NCBI GenBank assembly: GCA_030684835.1
Contig: JAUXWZ010000005.1
Location: 1 to 32,142 of the forward strand
Direction: 5' to 3'
Origin: Beijerinckiaceae bacterium
GTDB taxonomy: Bacteria; Pseudomonadota; Alphaproteobacteria; Rhizobiales; Beijerinckiaceae
DNA length: 32,142 bases
How positions within the stretch are numbered: position 1 is the first letter of the stretch; each line of letters opens with the position of its first letter. The notes below the pieces were generated by a model. The model saw only the letters and a list, made by a program, of their open reading frames with translations. It did no database searches and had not been told where the DNA came from. Below are positions 7,757-15,644 of this stretch, one piece after another. The position numbers and the translations under genes are program-made.

Positions 7757-8725
7757 ATGGCCAGCAAACTCGACCAGCTCAAGACAATGACGACGATTGT
7801 CGCCGACACCGGTGACATGGAGTCAATCCGCGCGTTCAAGCCGACCGATTGCACGACCAACCCCACGCTCATCCTCAAAGCCGCGCAGATGGAAGCCTAT
7901 CAGCACCTTGTTGACGAGGCGATTTTGTGGGGCGTGAGCCGGCGTCGCGTCACAAGCGAGGTCTGCGACCGGCTGGCCGTGAACTTCGGCGCAGAGCTGG
8001 CGCAAATCGTACCGGGCCGCGTTTCGACAGAAGTCGACGCCGACCTGTCGTTCGACGTGCAGGGCATGGTGGACAAGGGACGCGCCTTCATCGCCGATTA
8101 CGAATCACGTGGCGTGAGCCGCGACCGCGTGCTGATCAAGCTCGCGTCCACATGGGAGGGCATTCGCGCCGCCGAAATCCTGCAGAAAGACGGCATCGAC
8201 TGCAACATGACTCTGATCTTCAGTCTGGCTCAGGCGGCTGCGTGCGGCGATGCGGGCGCGTTCCTCATCTCGCCCTTCGTCGGCCGCATCCTCGACTGGC
8301 ATGTGAAGAACGAAGGCAAGACTTTCACGGCGCAAACCGATCCCGGCGTGCTGTCTGTGCATGCGATCTATGGCTATTATAAAGCGCACGGCGTCACCAC
8401 CGTCGTCATGGGCGCGTCCTTCCGCAACACAGGCGAGATCGAAGCGCTTGCGGGCTGCGACCGGTTGACGATCTCGCCGCAATTGCTGGGCGAACTGGCG
8501 AACGACCACGGTCTGCTGGAACGCAGGCTCGATCCCGGCAAGATCGACAAGGATGTTCCCGCGCGCATGACGCTCGACGAAAAAACGTTCCGTTACCTGC
8601 TCAACGAGGATCCCATGGCGACGGAAAAGCTTGCCGAAGGCATCAGGCTTTTCTCGAAGGATTTGCGCTCGCTGCGCGACATGGTCTCGAAGAAGCTTGA
8701 GTCCTCGGAAGTTCGCAGCATCTAG
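7757..8725 (+). CDS. tal: transaldolase (TalB type)
   Basis: 322 residues, close to the 317 of E. coli TalB. It transfers a dihydroxyacetone unit in the non-oxidative pentose phosphate pathway, in the cytosol. Start is the ATG at 7757 with GGAG seven bases ahead. Catalytic residues are visible: Asp17 in VADTGD, Asn35 in TTNPTLIL, and the Schiff-base Lys128 in VLIKLASTWEG. The segments PGRVSTEVD, NMTLIFS, FVGRILDW and MGASFRN follow in family order. It stands alone on the plus strand between the terminator at 7583 and a gene of unknown function at 8797. A TATAAG box at 7718 could be its -10 element. Function is certain by family. Confidence 0.96.
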   Translation: MASKLDQLKTMTTIVADTGDMESIRAFKPTDCTTNPTLILKAAQMEAYQHLVDEAILWGVSRRRVTSEVCDRLAVNFGAELAQIVPGRVSTEVDADLSFDVQGMVDKGRAFIADYESRGVSRDRVLIKLASTWEGIRAAEILQKDGIDCNMTLIFSLAQAAACGDAGAFLISPFVGRILDWHVKNEGKTFTAQTDPGVLSVHAIYGYYKAHGVTTVVMGASFRNTGEIEALAGCDRLTISPQLLGELANDHGLLERRLDPGKIDKDVPARMTLDEKTFRYLLNEDPMATEKLAEGIRLFSKDLRSLRDMVSKKLESSEVRSI

Positions 8726-8772
8726 GACCTTCCCGGCGACCGCCCTAATTTTGCCGCGCCCCGCATTTTAGT

Positions 8773-8792
8773 GTCGCCCTTCACGGGGCGAC
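8773..8792 (+). promoter_or_regulatory. hairpin covering the likely ribosome-binding site of the gene at 8797
   Basis: A perfect 7-bp stem GTCGCCC/GGGCGAC (8773-8779 with 8786-8792) with a 6-base loop ends four bases before the ATG at 8797. The only G-rich stretch that could bind the ribosome lies in its 3' arm, so folding would hide it. No T-run follows, so it is unlikely to be a terminator for the transaldolase gene. Confidence 0.3.
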
Positions 8793-8796
8793 GCCA

Positions 8797-9360
8797 ATGC
8801 CGCATCAAAGCCGAACGATTCGGGACCGCGCACAATCGGGGAAACTCCTCGCATTGTTTCCGCTCGCATTGGTCTTTGCTGCGATAACTTTTCTGGCGCT
8901 GGGCGCCAACATGAAAGCGAGCGAACCCACCGTCGCGACGGTTGCGCAGGCATCCACAAACGGCGATGCCGACGCCCAGGCGGCGGAGGAGGCTGCTGCC
9001 GCTGCCGTCGTCAGGATTTCATTGGCTCGCGTCGCGCCTGCCCTGCCAGAAGAGGCGCTTGAACCTCCAAAAACAACACCACGGCCCGCGGCGCCGGAGA
9101 CCCAGCGCAAAACTGTCGCTCCGCGGCGCGACGCCAGCGCGCAAACATCAGGGCAGCGCGCGGCGGCTCCCCCTCAAATAGCGAACGCGCCCGCACAATC
9201 TGCGAACACGTCCGAACGAGGCGTGGAGTCCGCAGCAGAGACGAAATCGGAAGGCGGCATCTTCACGCGCCTCGGTTCCTATGCGCCCTCGCCGCGCAAG
9301 ATTGCCAGTTCCGTCAGCGATAGCGTCTCCAAACTCGCGAGCTATATTCCAGGCCTGTAG
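8797..9360 (+). CDS. unknown one-pass membrane protein with Ala/Pro-rich periplasmic region
   Basis: 187 residues, not recognised. One hydrophobic segment at about 17-36 follows a positively charged N-terminus, as in a type II membrane anchor or uncleaved signal. The rest is low-complexity: Ala-, Pro-, Gln- and Ser-rich from 40 to 150, with basic patches, then a more ordered amphipathic tail (about 155-187) ending in ASYIPGL. No enzyme motif or Cys is seen. It lies 71 bases after transaldolase and 40 before the Kef-type gene, all on the plus strand, so it may share a transcript with either. Composition of this kind is often seen in envelope tethering or spacer proteins, but no role can be assigned. 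Confidence 0.65.
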   Translation: MPHQSRTIRDRAQSGKLLALFPLALVFAAITFLALGANMKASEPTVATVAQASTNGDADAQAAEEAAAAAVVRISLARVAPALPEEALEPPKTTPRPAAPETQRKTVAPRRDASAQTSGQRAAAPPQIANAPAQSANTSERGVESAAETKSEGGIFTRLGSYAPSPRKIASSVSDSVSKLASYIPGL

Positions 9361-9400
9361 CAACGACGCCACTGGCTTTTGACGTTCCGAATCCTGTAGC

Positions 9401-11248
9401 GTGAACACCTCACGTCAGGCGACCCATTTGGAACATCAGCTCCATCTCCTGGACTACAAGGAAGCGATTCTTTTCCTGATCACCGCTGGCATCGTCGTGC
9501 CGGTGTTCCATCGGCTGCGCATAAGCCCTGTGCTCGGGTTCATCGCGGCGGGCATGCTGCTGGGCCCATTCGGCCTTGGCCGACTGGCGCAGGAATGGCC
9601 CGCCTTCGGGGCGATTTCGATCTCCAACATCGAACAACTTTCAAAAGTCGGCGAGCTTGGCGTCTCCTTTCTTCTGTTCATGATCGGGCTCGAGCTGTCG
9701 TTCGAACGCCTGACGCGCATGCGAAAGCTCGTGTTCGGTCTTGGCGCAGCGCAAGTTGTGGTCTCGACACTCATCATCGCCGAGATCGCCTATCTGGCGG
9801 GCCTCTCTTTGCAGGCGTCACTTGCGGTGGGCGCCTCTCTCGCCCTGTCTTCGACGGCGATCGTCATGCCCGTTCTGGCCGAACGCAAACGCCTCAACTC
9901 GTCAGCCGGGCGCGTCGCGTTCTCGATTCTGCTGTTTCAGGATCTGATGGTCGCGCCTTTCCTGTTCATGATCACGGTGCTGGGGCAGAGCGAAGGCGGC
10001 AACGGCGTCCTGGCGTTGTTTGTCTCAACGCTCCTCCCGGCTCTCATCGGCCTCGCGCTCATCGTCGGGCTTGGACGATTGTTCATTCGTCCGCTGTTTC
10101 ATCACGTCGCGGCGGCGCGCTCTACCGAACTGTTTGTGGCCGCCTGCCTCCTCGTCGTCATGGGCGCGGGTGTGGCCGCGGCGAGCGCTGGCATGTCCAT
10201 GGCGCTGGGCGCGTTCATCGCCGGCCTGCTGCTCGCCGAAACCGAATTTCGCCGCGAAGTGGAAGTCACCATCGAGCCCTTCAAGGGTCTTTTGCTCGGG
10301 TTGTTCTTTCTTACGGTGGGAGCTGGCCTCGATCTGGCGCGCGTCCTGGCGGAGCCGCTACAGACGATTGGCATTGCGCTGGCGCTCATCTGTGGAAAAT
10401 TTATCGTGACCTATGGGCTCGCCATGGCGTTCGGCGTTCGCGAAATGGCGGCGCGCGAAGCTGCATTGGTGAATGCGCCAGGGGGCGAATTCGCTTTCGT
10501 CATGCTGGGCGCAGCCATCGTGACGAACCTTCTGGATCGGTCCTTCGCATCCCAACTGGCGCTCTCGGTCACCCTCTCGATGATCGCAATTCCGCTGCTC
10601 GCTGGCGCTGGCGCACGAATGGCGCGCGCCTCGCGGGCAGCCGTCGACGTGAGCACGATGGTGGAGAACGCGCCGGACGGCGACACAAAGGGCCACGTGA
10701 TTATCGTCGGCCACGGCCGCGTCGGCGCCCTCGTCGGCGAGATGCTGGCGCGACACAAGATCCCTTTCCTAGCGATTGACGGCGACGCGCGCCTTGTGTC
10801 GCGCGGCCGCGACAGCGGGCTCAATATTTTCTGGGGTGACGCTTCCCGGCCCGATTTCCTGCTTAAGTGCGGCATCGTGGGCGCGAAAGCGATCGTTGTG
10901 ACGATGGACGCGCCAGCAGCGGTGGAAAAAGTCGTGCAGGCTGCGCGCGCCCAACGACAGGACCTGACAATTGTGGCGCGCGCCAGAGACGCGGGTCACG
11001 CCTCTCACCTGTACGAACTCGGCGCCACCGACGCGGTGCCCGAAACCATTGAAGCCAGCCTTCAGCTTGCCGAAGCCCTGCTCGTTGACATCGGCGTGCC
11101 ATCAGGTTTCGTCATCGCCTCGGTGCATGAAAAGCGTGACGAATATCGCGCCTTGTTACAGAAGGATGGCGTCCACGAGGAGCGGCGCGGCATCCGGCTC
11201 TCGCGCCGGATCAAGGACATGTCGCGCCCGCGCAAGGCGGATTCCTGA
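9401..11248 (+). CDS. Kef-type CPA2 cation/proton antiporter with RCK (TrkA-N) domain
   Basis: 615 residues. Residues 20-410 are a 12-13 segment CPA2 membrane domain with LFQDL at 178-182, where KefB/KefC carry the ion-pathway Asp, and GAFIAGLLLAETEFR near 280. Residues 431-560 are a Rossmann RCK domain (VGHGRVG at 436-442, then FWGDASRPD). A short basic tail follows. Family members exchange K+ for H+ across the inner membrane, gated by NAD(H) or glutathione adducts. The start is a GTG at 9401 with no good ribosome site; the next Met is too deep in the membrane domain to be the start. No KefF/KefG-type regulatory subunit lies next to it, so the gating ligand is not indicated. Confidence 0.92.
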   Translation: MNTSRQATHLEHQLHLLDYKEAILFLITAGIVVPVFHRLRISPVLGFIAAGMLLGPFGLGRLAQEWPAFGAISISNIEQLSKVGELGVSFLLFMIGLELSFERLTRMRKLVFGLGAAQVVVSTLIIAEIAYLAGLSLQASLAVGASLALSSTAIVMPVLAERKRLNSSAGRVAFSILLFQDLMVAPFLFMITVLGQSEGGNGVLALFVSTLLPALIGLALIVGLGRLFIRPLFHHVAAARSTELFVAACLLVVMGAGVAAASAGMSMALGAFIAGLLLAETEFRREVEVTIEPFKGLLLGLFFLTVGAGLDLARVLAEPLQTIGIALALICGKFIVTYGLAMAFGVREMAAREAALVNAPGGEFAFVMLGAAIVTNLLDRSFASQLALSVTLSMIAIPLLAGAGARMARASRAAVDVSTMVENAPDGDTKGHVIIVGHGRVGALVGEMLARHKIPFLAIDGDARLVSRGRDSGLNIFWGDASRPDFLLKCGIVGAKAIVVTMDAPAAVEKVVQAARAQRQDLTIVARARDAGHASHLYELGATDAVPETIEASLQLAEALLVDIGVPSGFVIASVHEKRDEYRALLQKDGVHEERRGIRLSRRIKDMSRPRKADS

Positions 11249-11255
11249 CGTTTTT

Positions 11256-11301
11256 GCGAGCGCGCTTGTTCATCACGGCGTTACCTTGCGCGGCGCTCGC
11301 A
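11256..11301 (+). other. 9-bp inverted repeat between antiporter and ABC exporter genes
   Basis: TGCGAGCGC (11255-11263) is repeated in inverted form as GCGCTCGCA (11293-11301) with a 29-base loop. It starts seven bases after the antiporter stop. The loop is long and no T-run follows, so it is a weak terminator candidate and might equally be a leader structure for the exporter gene. Confidence 0.3.
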
Positions 11302-11360
11302 GGCTGAGCCGTAAAGCAGGCCCGCTTGTCGCCAAGAGGTGGTCAGGATAAGCCCCTGCG

Positions 11361-13175
11361 ATGGATATGAAGGAACCCAAGTCGAGAAAGCCCTGGAACA
11401 GGGAAACGGTCGAGATGCTCCGGCGCTTGTTCCAGGAGCACGGGCGCAAGCACATCCGCTCATACCTTCTGGCGATGGCGCTTCTGGGCGTGGGCGCGGC
11501 TGCGACAGCCTATTCCGCCTACATGCTCAAGCCAGTGCTGAACGGCATCATCGACGGCGACAAGTTCCGCGACCTGCGTTCCATGGCGTGGCTGGTTTTT
11601 GGCCTCTTCGTGCTCCGCGGCGTCGTCACCTTCCTCGCCACCATCACGCTTGCACGTGCGGGCAATTCCATCATCGCGAATGCGCAGCGGCGGCTGTTCG
11701 ATCATCTGCTGCGGCAGGACATGCGCTTCTTTCACGACCGGCATTCGAGCGATTTCATCACACGCTTGGTTTATGCGCCCAACGGCATCCGCGACACGAT
11801 GCAGGCGATGGTGACGACAGCCGGGCGCGACATCCTCACCGTCGTGGGCCTGATCATCGTGATGTTCTTGCAAGAGCCCGTCCTTGCGCTCATCGCCATT
11901 GCAACTATGCCCATCGCCGCGTTGCTGCTGACGCAGACGGTGGGACGCATCCGCAAGTTCGTCATTCGCGGCTACGCCGGCGCAACACAGATCATGCAGA
12001 CCATGCAGGAGACCGTGCAGGGCGCCCGCATCGTCAAGTCGTTCAACCTTGAAGATGAAATGCGCGGCCGCATGAAGCACGCGGTGCGCGAGGTCGAACG
12101 CAGCTCCAATCGCGTTTCGACCGGGCTTGCGATGTCTGGCCCGATCGCGGACGCGCTGGCAGGTTTCGCCATCGGCGCGGTCATCTTCTACGGCAGCTGG
12201 CGCATCACACTTCACCAAGCGGACCCGGGGTCATTCTTCTCCTTCGTCGCTGCACTTTTGATGGCTTACGAGCCGGCAAAGCGGCTGGCGCGCTTGCGCC
12301 TGCAATTGCAAAACGGCGTCAGCAGCGCCTCCATGATGTACGAGGTGCTCGATCATCCCGCCGCCGAAACGCAGGCGTCCGGATTGCCGCCATTGGAGAT
12401 TCGGCAAGGGCGCATCGCCTTCACGGGCGTGCGTTTTCGATATCGTGAGGAAGAGCCGGTTCTCGACGGGCTAGATCTTCTCGCCGAGCCCAACATGACG
12501 ACGGCGCTGGTAGGTCCCTCGGGTGGCGGCAAATCTACGGTGCTCGCGCTCCTGCAGCGTTTTTACAATCCCGAAGCCGGCACGATTGAAATCGACGGGC
12601 AGGACGTCTCCAAGGTCGATCTCGCATCGCTGCGGTCGCGGATCGCGTTTGTGTCGCAGGATGTCTATCTCTTTCGCGGCACGATCCGCGACAACATTGC
12701 GCTTGGGCGACCCGGCGCGAGCGATGAAGAGATTTTCGAGGCGGCGCGCAAGGCGCACGCGCATCATTTCATCAGCGAATTCTCGACCGGCTATGACACC
12801 AACGTCGGCGAACAGGGCGCGCAATTGTCTGGCGGTCAGAAGCAGCGGATCGCGATCGCCCGCGCGATATTGAAAAATGCGCCGATCATTCTGCTGGATG
12901 AGCCGACAGCGGCGCTCGATTCAGAATCGGAGCGGGAGGTGCAGAAGGCGCTGGACGACCTGCGACAGGGGCGCACCACGCTCGTTGTCGCGCACCGGCT
13001 GCAAACGATCATCAAGGCGGACCGCATTTTCGTCATCGAAAAGGGCCGCGCGGTGGAATTTGGCGCGCACGACGACCTGATCCGGCGGGGCGGGACGTAC
13101 AGCAATTTCTTCGCCTCGCAGTTTGGCGAAGGCGCCGACTCGCTCAAAGCGCCGGGCGGGCCGAAATCTCTCTGA
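11361..13175 (+). CDS. ABC exporter, fused membrane and ATPase domains (MsbA-like)
   Basis: 604 residues. Residues 1-330 form a six-segment ABC type 1 exporter domain (ETVQGARIVKSFNLED near 217); 350-590 form the ATPase with Walker A GPSGGGKST (385-393), Q-loop VSQDVYLF, signature LSGGQKQR, Walker B IILLDEPTAALD and the switch His in VVAHRLQT. Single-chain exporters of this shape work as homodimers and flip lipids or lipid A cores, or expel drugs; the MsbA-like assignment is by overall similarity. The start ATG at 11361 has only a distant AGGATA ahead. Its 3' end overlaps the convergent O-antigen-ligase-like gene by 32 bases, which suits a shared role in surface lipids but does not prove it. 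Confidence 0.9.
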   Translation: MDMKEPKSRKPWNRETVEMLRRLFQEHGRKHIRSYLLAMALLGVGAAATAYSAYMLKPVLNGIIDGDKFRDLRSMAWLVFGLFVLRGVVTFLATITLARAGNSIIANAQRRLFDHLLRQDMRFFHDRHSSDFITRLVYAPNGIRDTMQAMVTTAGRDILTVVGLIIVMFLQEPVLALIAIATMPIAALLLTQTVGRIRKFVIRGYAGATQIMQTMQETVQGARIVKSFNLEDEMRGRMKHAVREVERSSNRVSTGLAMSGPIADALAGFAIGAVIFYGSWRITLHQADPGSFFSFVAALLMAYEPAKRLARLRLQLQNGVSSASMMYEVLDHPAAETQASGLPPLEIRQGRIAFTGVRFRYREEEPVLDGLDLLAEPNMTTALVGPSGGGKSTVLALLQRFYNPEAGTIEIDGQDVSKVDLASLRSRIAFVSQDVYLFRGTIRDNIALGRPGASDEEIFEAARKAHAHHFISEFSTGYDTNVGEQGAQLSGGQKQRIAIARAILKNAPIILLDEPTAALDSESEREVQKALDDLRQGRTTLVVAHRLQTIIKADRIFVIEKGRAVEFGAHDDLIRRGGTYSNFFASQFGEGADSLKAPGGPKSL

Positions 13176-14430
13176 CAAAGTCAGCGGCGGGTCGTTGCGC
13201 GACGGGCCGGTCAGACGCTGGGCGCTCGGCCGCTGGTCGGTCTGTGCGATACTGCCCTTTCAGCAAGAGCGCGCTGGCGATCGCCGCCAGACCCACGATG
13301 GTGAGCCACCACAATTGCAGGCCCACGGCGCTGAAGGCGCCAATGGCGACCGTGGAGACCACGGTGGCAAGCAGGAAGCCGGAGGCAGGCGGCATCGCCG
13401 CCCCGGCCGCGACAATGACTCGCGCCAGGAGAAACGCCATCAGCAACGCGCCGAATACGCCGAGGTCGAACCACATCTGAAAAATGGCGCCGCGCGGAAC
13501 GCCAAACGGAATAAACCCCGTCTGCAACCCGCGCACTGCGGAGTCAAAGCCATACCCCGTGAGAGTGCGCACGCCATGTTCCGCGATCATGCCGGCCCAG
13601 GCCGTAAAGGAGCGCATCAACGGCAGCGCCTCAATGCCCATTTGCGGCGCAAATCGCTCCGTCAGAAGGGCGAGCGCGGGGGCGAACGCGAACAGAATGG
13701 CGAACACAATCGCCAGAACCTGCGCGAAACGCCGGCCGCCCGCCAACCCGAACGCGCAGACAATGGCGCCAGCCGCCAGCCCGCCAAAGGCCGCGGGCGT
13801 GCGCACGAGCAAAATGGCCGCCGTCGCCACCACCGCCAGAACGCCCGCAGACATCCAGCGGTCGCGCACCGCCAGCGCACCCAGCGCCGGCCACAGCAGA
13901 ACCGCCGTCATGATCGCAACGCGCTCAATGACGCCCGGCTCCGGGCCCTCTATGGGCCGCGTGTCGATGAGATTAAGCGGCGCGAGGATGAGAACGCCCA
14001 GGCACGCAGCGCCAAGGCCAATGGGCAAGAGGTTCAGGTTTGGCGTACGCACGTGGGTGGGCAGGATAGCGATGGCCAGCGTCACGACCGCCGCCGTGCC
14101 GATCATTTTGGCGAAGCGCTCCCCCGCAACGCCGGGATAGGGCGTCCAGAGGATCGAAGCGCCGATCCACACCAGCAACGCGAGGGCCACAATGCCAAGC
14201 GGCGAGGCCAGCGCCTGCGCCAGCGCCCGGAACATGCCCTGCCGGGGCGCGATGAGAACCGATGCGATCATCAACGCCGCGCCCACCGGCACCAGCGCAA
14301 CGAGCAGGCGGCGGGAAACCAGCGCCCCCACGGGCCCCGCGATCATCAAAACCGCGATACCCAGGCGCATGAGGAATTCGGCAGCGCCGGCCACCGGGTC
14401 TTCCATATGCCGCCGGACTGGAGTGCTCAT
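13144..14430 (-). CDS. O-antigen-ligase-like polytopic membrane protein
   Basis: 428 residues, about ten to twelve hydrophobic segments from 15 to 390. The loop GYGFDSAVRGLQTGFIPFG followed by FQMWFDLGVFGALLMAF resembles the conserved periplasmic region of O-antigen ligase/polymerase (WaaL/Wzy/ExoQ) proteins, which join polysaccharide to a lipid carrier or extend it. Sequence identity in this superfamily is low, so the exact activity is open. The cytoplasmic tail holds four tandem five-residue units of the type [DEQ]RP[AV][AS] at 397-416. It lies 100 bases after arfB on the same strand, and its 3' end overlaps the MsbA-like gene by 32 bases on the opposite strand. Confidence 0.75.
   Translation of the reverse strand: MSTPVRRHMEDPVAGAAEFLMRLGIAVLMIAGPVGALVSRRLLVALVPVGAALMIASVLIAPRQGMFRALAQALASPLGIVALALLVWIGASILWTPYPGVAGERFAKMIGTAAVVTLAIAILPTHVRTPNLNLLPIGLGAACLGVLILAPLNLIDTRPIEGPEPGVIERVAIMTAVLLWPALGALAVRDRWMSAGVLAVVATAAILLVRTPAAFGGLAAGAIVCAFGLAGGRRFAQVLAIVFAILFAFAPALALLTERFAPQMGIEALPLMRSFTAWAGMIAEHGVRTLTGYGFDSAVRGLQTGFIPFGVPRGAIFQMWFDLGVFGALLMAFLLARVIVAAGAAMPPASGFLLATVVSTVAIGAFSAVGLQLWWLTIVGLAAIASALLLKGQYRTDRPAAERPASDRPVAQRPAADFVREISARPAL
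13183..13242 (-). repeat. four 15-base coding units giving a [DEQ]RP[AV][AS] peptide repeat
   Basis: Codons 397-416 of the ligase-like gene encode DRPAA, ERPAS, DRPVA and QRPAA in tandem. The DNA units are clearly related but diverged at third positions, so this is an older repeat kept at protein level. It lies in the hydrophilic C-terminal tail, just before the overlap with the convergent gene. Confidence 0.7.
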
Positions 14431-14530
14431 GACGAGTACGCGCTTCGAGGAGTTACGCGTCGACTATAAATCCCCGCGGCCCGTCTGACTGTGGAGACAG
14501 GGCAACACCCGTGGCAAAAGCAACACTGTT

Positions 14531-14950
14531 TTAGTCGCCAAGGGGGCCTGAACGGTTACGCTTGACGTCGCTGCGGCGCTTTTTCTCGTCAACACGCTTC
14601 TTTTTGGCGGTTCTGGACGGTTTCGTCGCAATGCGCGTGATGGGGCGAATCGCCGCCTCCTGAATCAGCGCCACAAGCCGCTCCTGCGCATCGGCGCGGT
14701 TGCGCTCCTGCGTACGGAACCGGGCGGCGTTGATGATGATGACGCCGTCATTGGTCAGCCGCCGCCCCGCAAGGCGCGACAGGCGGACGCGCACATCGTC
14801 GGGCAAGGATGGCGAATTGGCCACATCAAAGCGCAGCTGGACGCAGCTGGCCACCTTGTTGACGTTCTGCCCGCCCGGCCCGGAGGCGCGCACGAAGCTT
14901 TCGTGCAATTCGCTCTCGTCGATAGAGATGGAGCGGGTGATGCGGATCAT
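14531..14950 (-). CDS. arfB: alternative ribosome-rescue factor ArfB (YaeJ)
   Basis: 139 residues, the usual ArfB length. It hydrolyses peptidyl-tRNA on ribosomes stalled without a stop codon. The catalytic GGQ is at 26-28 inside GPGGQNVNKV, followed by a compact release-factor domain 3 fold (to about 105) and a Lys/Arg-rich tail (KPSRTAKKKR onward) of the kind that enters the empty mRNA channel. The short length and basic tail separate it from RF1/RF2. An AGAGG site lies five bases before the ATG. It follows the Rieske ferredoxin gene by 26 bases on the same strand, so the two are probably cotranscribed, without any obvious functional tie. Confidence 0.94.
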   Translation of the reverse strand: MIRITRSISIDESELHESFVRASGPGGQNVNKVASCVQLRFDVANSPSLPDDVRVRLSRLAGRRLTNDGVIIINAARFRTQERNRADAQERLVALIQEAAIRPITRIATKPSRTAKKKRVDEKKRRSDVKRNRSGPLGD

Positions 14951-14976
14951 GCGTCCTCTCCCCGCCCCCTGCGCGC

Positions 14977-15309
14977 TCAGCCTATGATCGCGAACACGTC
15001 GTCGTCGCGCACTTCAACCTTGTAGGTCTTGATGGCGACGCTGCATGGCGACTGGCGCGGCTCGCCGGTCTTGATGTCGAACGTGCCGAAATGCATCGTG
15101 CACTCGATCTCGCCGTCGATAATCTCGCCATTCGAGAGGCTGGCGAGGCCGTGAGTGCAGCGGTCATCGGTGGCGTAGAATTCGCCGTCGAGATTGTAGA
15201 CCGCCAGCGCGCCCTCGGGCCGCTCGACCTTGAGAATGGACCCGGGCGCAAGATCGGCGCTCTTGCAAAGGAAAAAGAGGTTCTCGTCGGCCACGTGGCA
15301 AGTCTCCAT
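14977..15309 (-). CDS. Rieske-type 2Fe-2S ferredoxin
   Basis: 110 residues from the ATG at 15309. Cluster ligands are Cys51-X-His53 (CTHG) and Cys70-X2-His73 (CTMHFG), with DDRCTHG and FDIKTGEP giving the Rieske fold. Size and spacing match the small soluble ferredoxins that carry electrons to ring-hydroxylating dioxygenases (NdoA/BphF type) rather than the membrane Rieske of complex III. The TTG 39 bases upstream would only add Pro-rich residues. No strong ribosome site is seen. It lies 57 bases after the frame-corrected SH3b gene and 26 before arfB. No dioxygenase is adjacent; the nearest possible electron donor is the reductase at 1175, 13 kb away, an unproven link. Confidence 0.92.
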   Translation of the reverse strand: METCHVADENLFFLCKSADLAPGSILKVERPEGALAVYNLDGEFYATDDRCTHGLASLSNGEIIDGEIECTMHFGTFDIKTGEPRQSPCSVAIKTYKVEVRDDDVFAIIG

Positions 15310-15365
15310 GTTCGGCGCATGGATAGGGGCAAGGGGCGCGGGGGGCAAGGGGGAGCCAGACTGCG

Positions 15366-15637
15366 TCAGGCGTCGCAGCCCGCGAGAAGCTTACCCCACA
15401 CCCAGCCGAAGGTCTTTTTTCGCGATTCACCTGAGCGACATGCGCGACCCGCAGCCAACCACCGCGCTCCTCACGGGTGTTCCCCTTGATTACAAGACGG
15501 ATGATTGCGCCCGGCTTCATCTGAAGGACAAGCGCCGCCTTAGGCGTCGGCCCCGACCGAAGCGCTACGAAGCCATGCGGCGTCTTTTCCAACTCGCAGG
15601 CGAGGCTGAGCGTCTGCGCGCGTGAAGACGCACGCAC
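15366..15637 (-). pseudogene. bacterial SH3 (SH3b) domain gene interrupted by a one-base frameshift
   Basis: The frame from GTG 15637 gives an SH3b pattern: CELEKTPHGFVALRSG, then KPGAIIRLV, then GGWLRVAHV. It then reaches an A6 run (15420-15415), after which this frame loses similarity and runs on, without a stop, over the Rieske gene. Reading one base back at the A6 run (as if it were A7) continues with KKTFGWVWGKLLAGCDA and stops at TGA 15368-15366, the ending expected of such proteins. The start is 7 bases after the uup stop, with GGAGGGG in the uup end as ribosome site. No full signal peptide is present, only RAQTLSLAC. Either a real mutation, a homopolymer read error or slippage would explain it. 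Confidence 0.7.
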
Positions 15638-15644
15638 ACCTTCG

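Noticed and set aside
13123-14469. Plus-strand open frame (448 codons) opposite the ligase-like gene
   Set aside because: Its product is extremely Arg/Gln/His-rich with no hydrophobic core, while the minus strand gives a normal polytopic membrane protein.
15413-15421. Canonical -1 frameshift heptamer in the SH3b gene
   Set aside because: The in-frame heptamer is A AAA AGA; the second tRNA would not re-pair well, so a programmed site of the dnaX type is not supported.
15440-15625. Plus-strand small frame opposite the SH3b gene
   Set aside because: The minus strand shows an SH3b pattern; the plus-strand peptide is Arg-rich and featureless.
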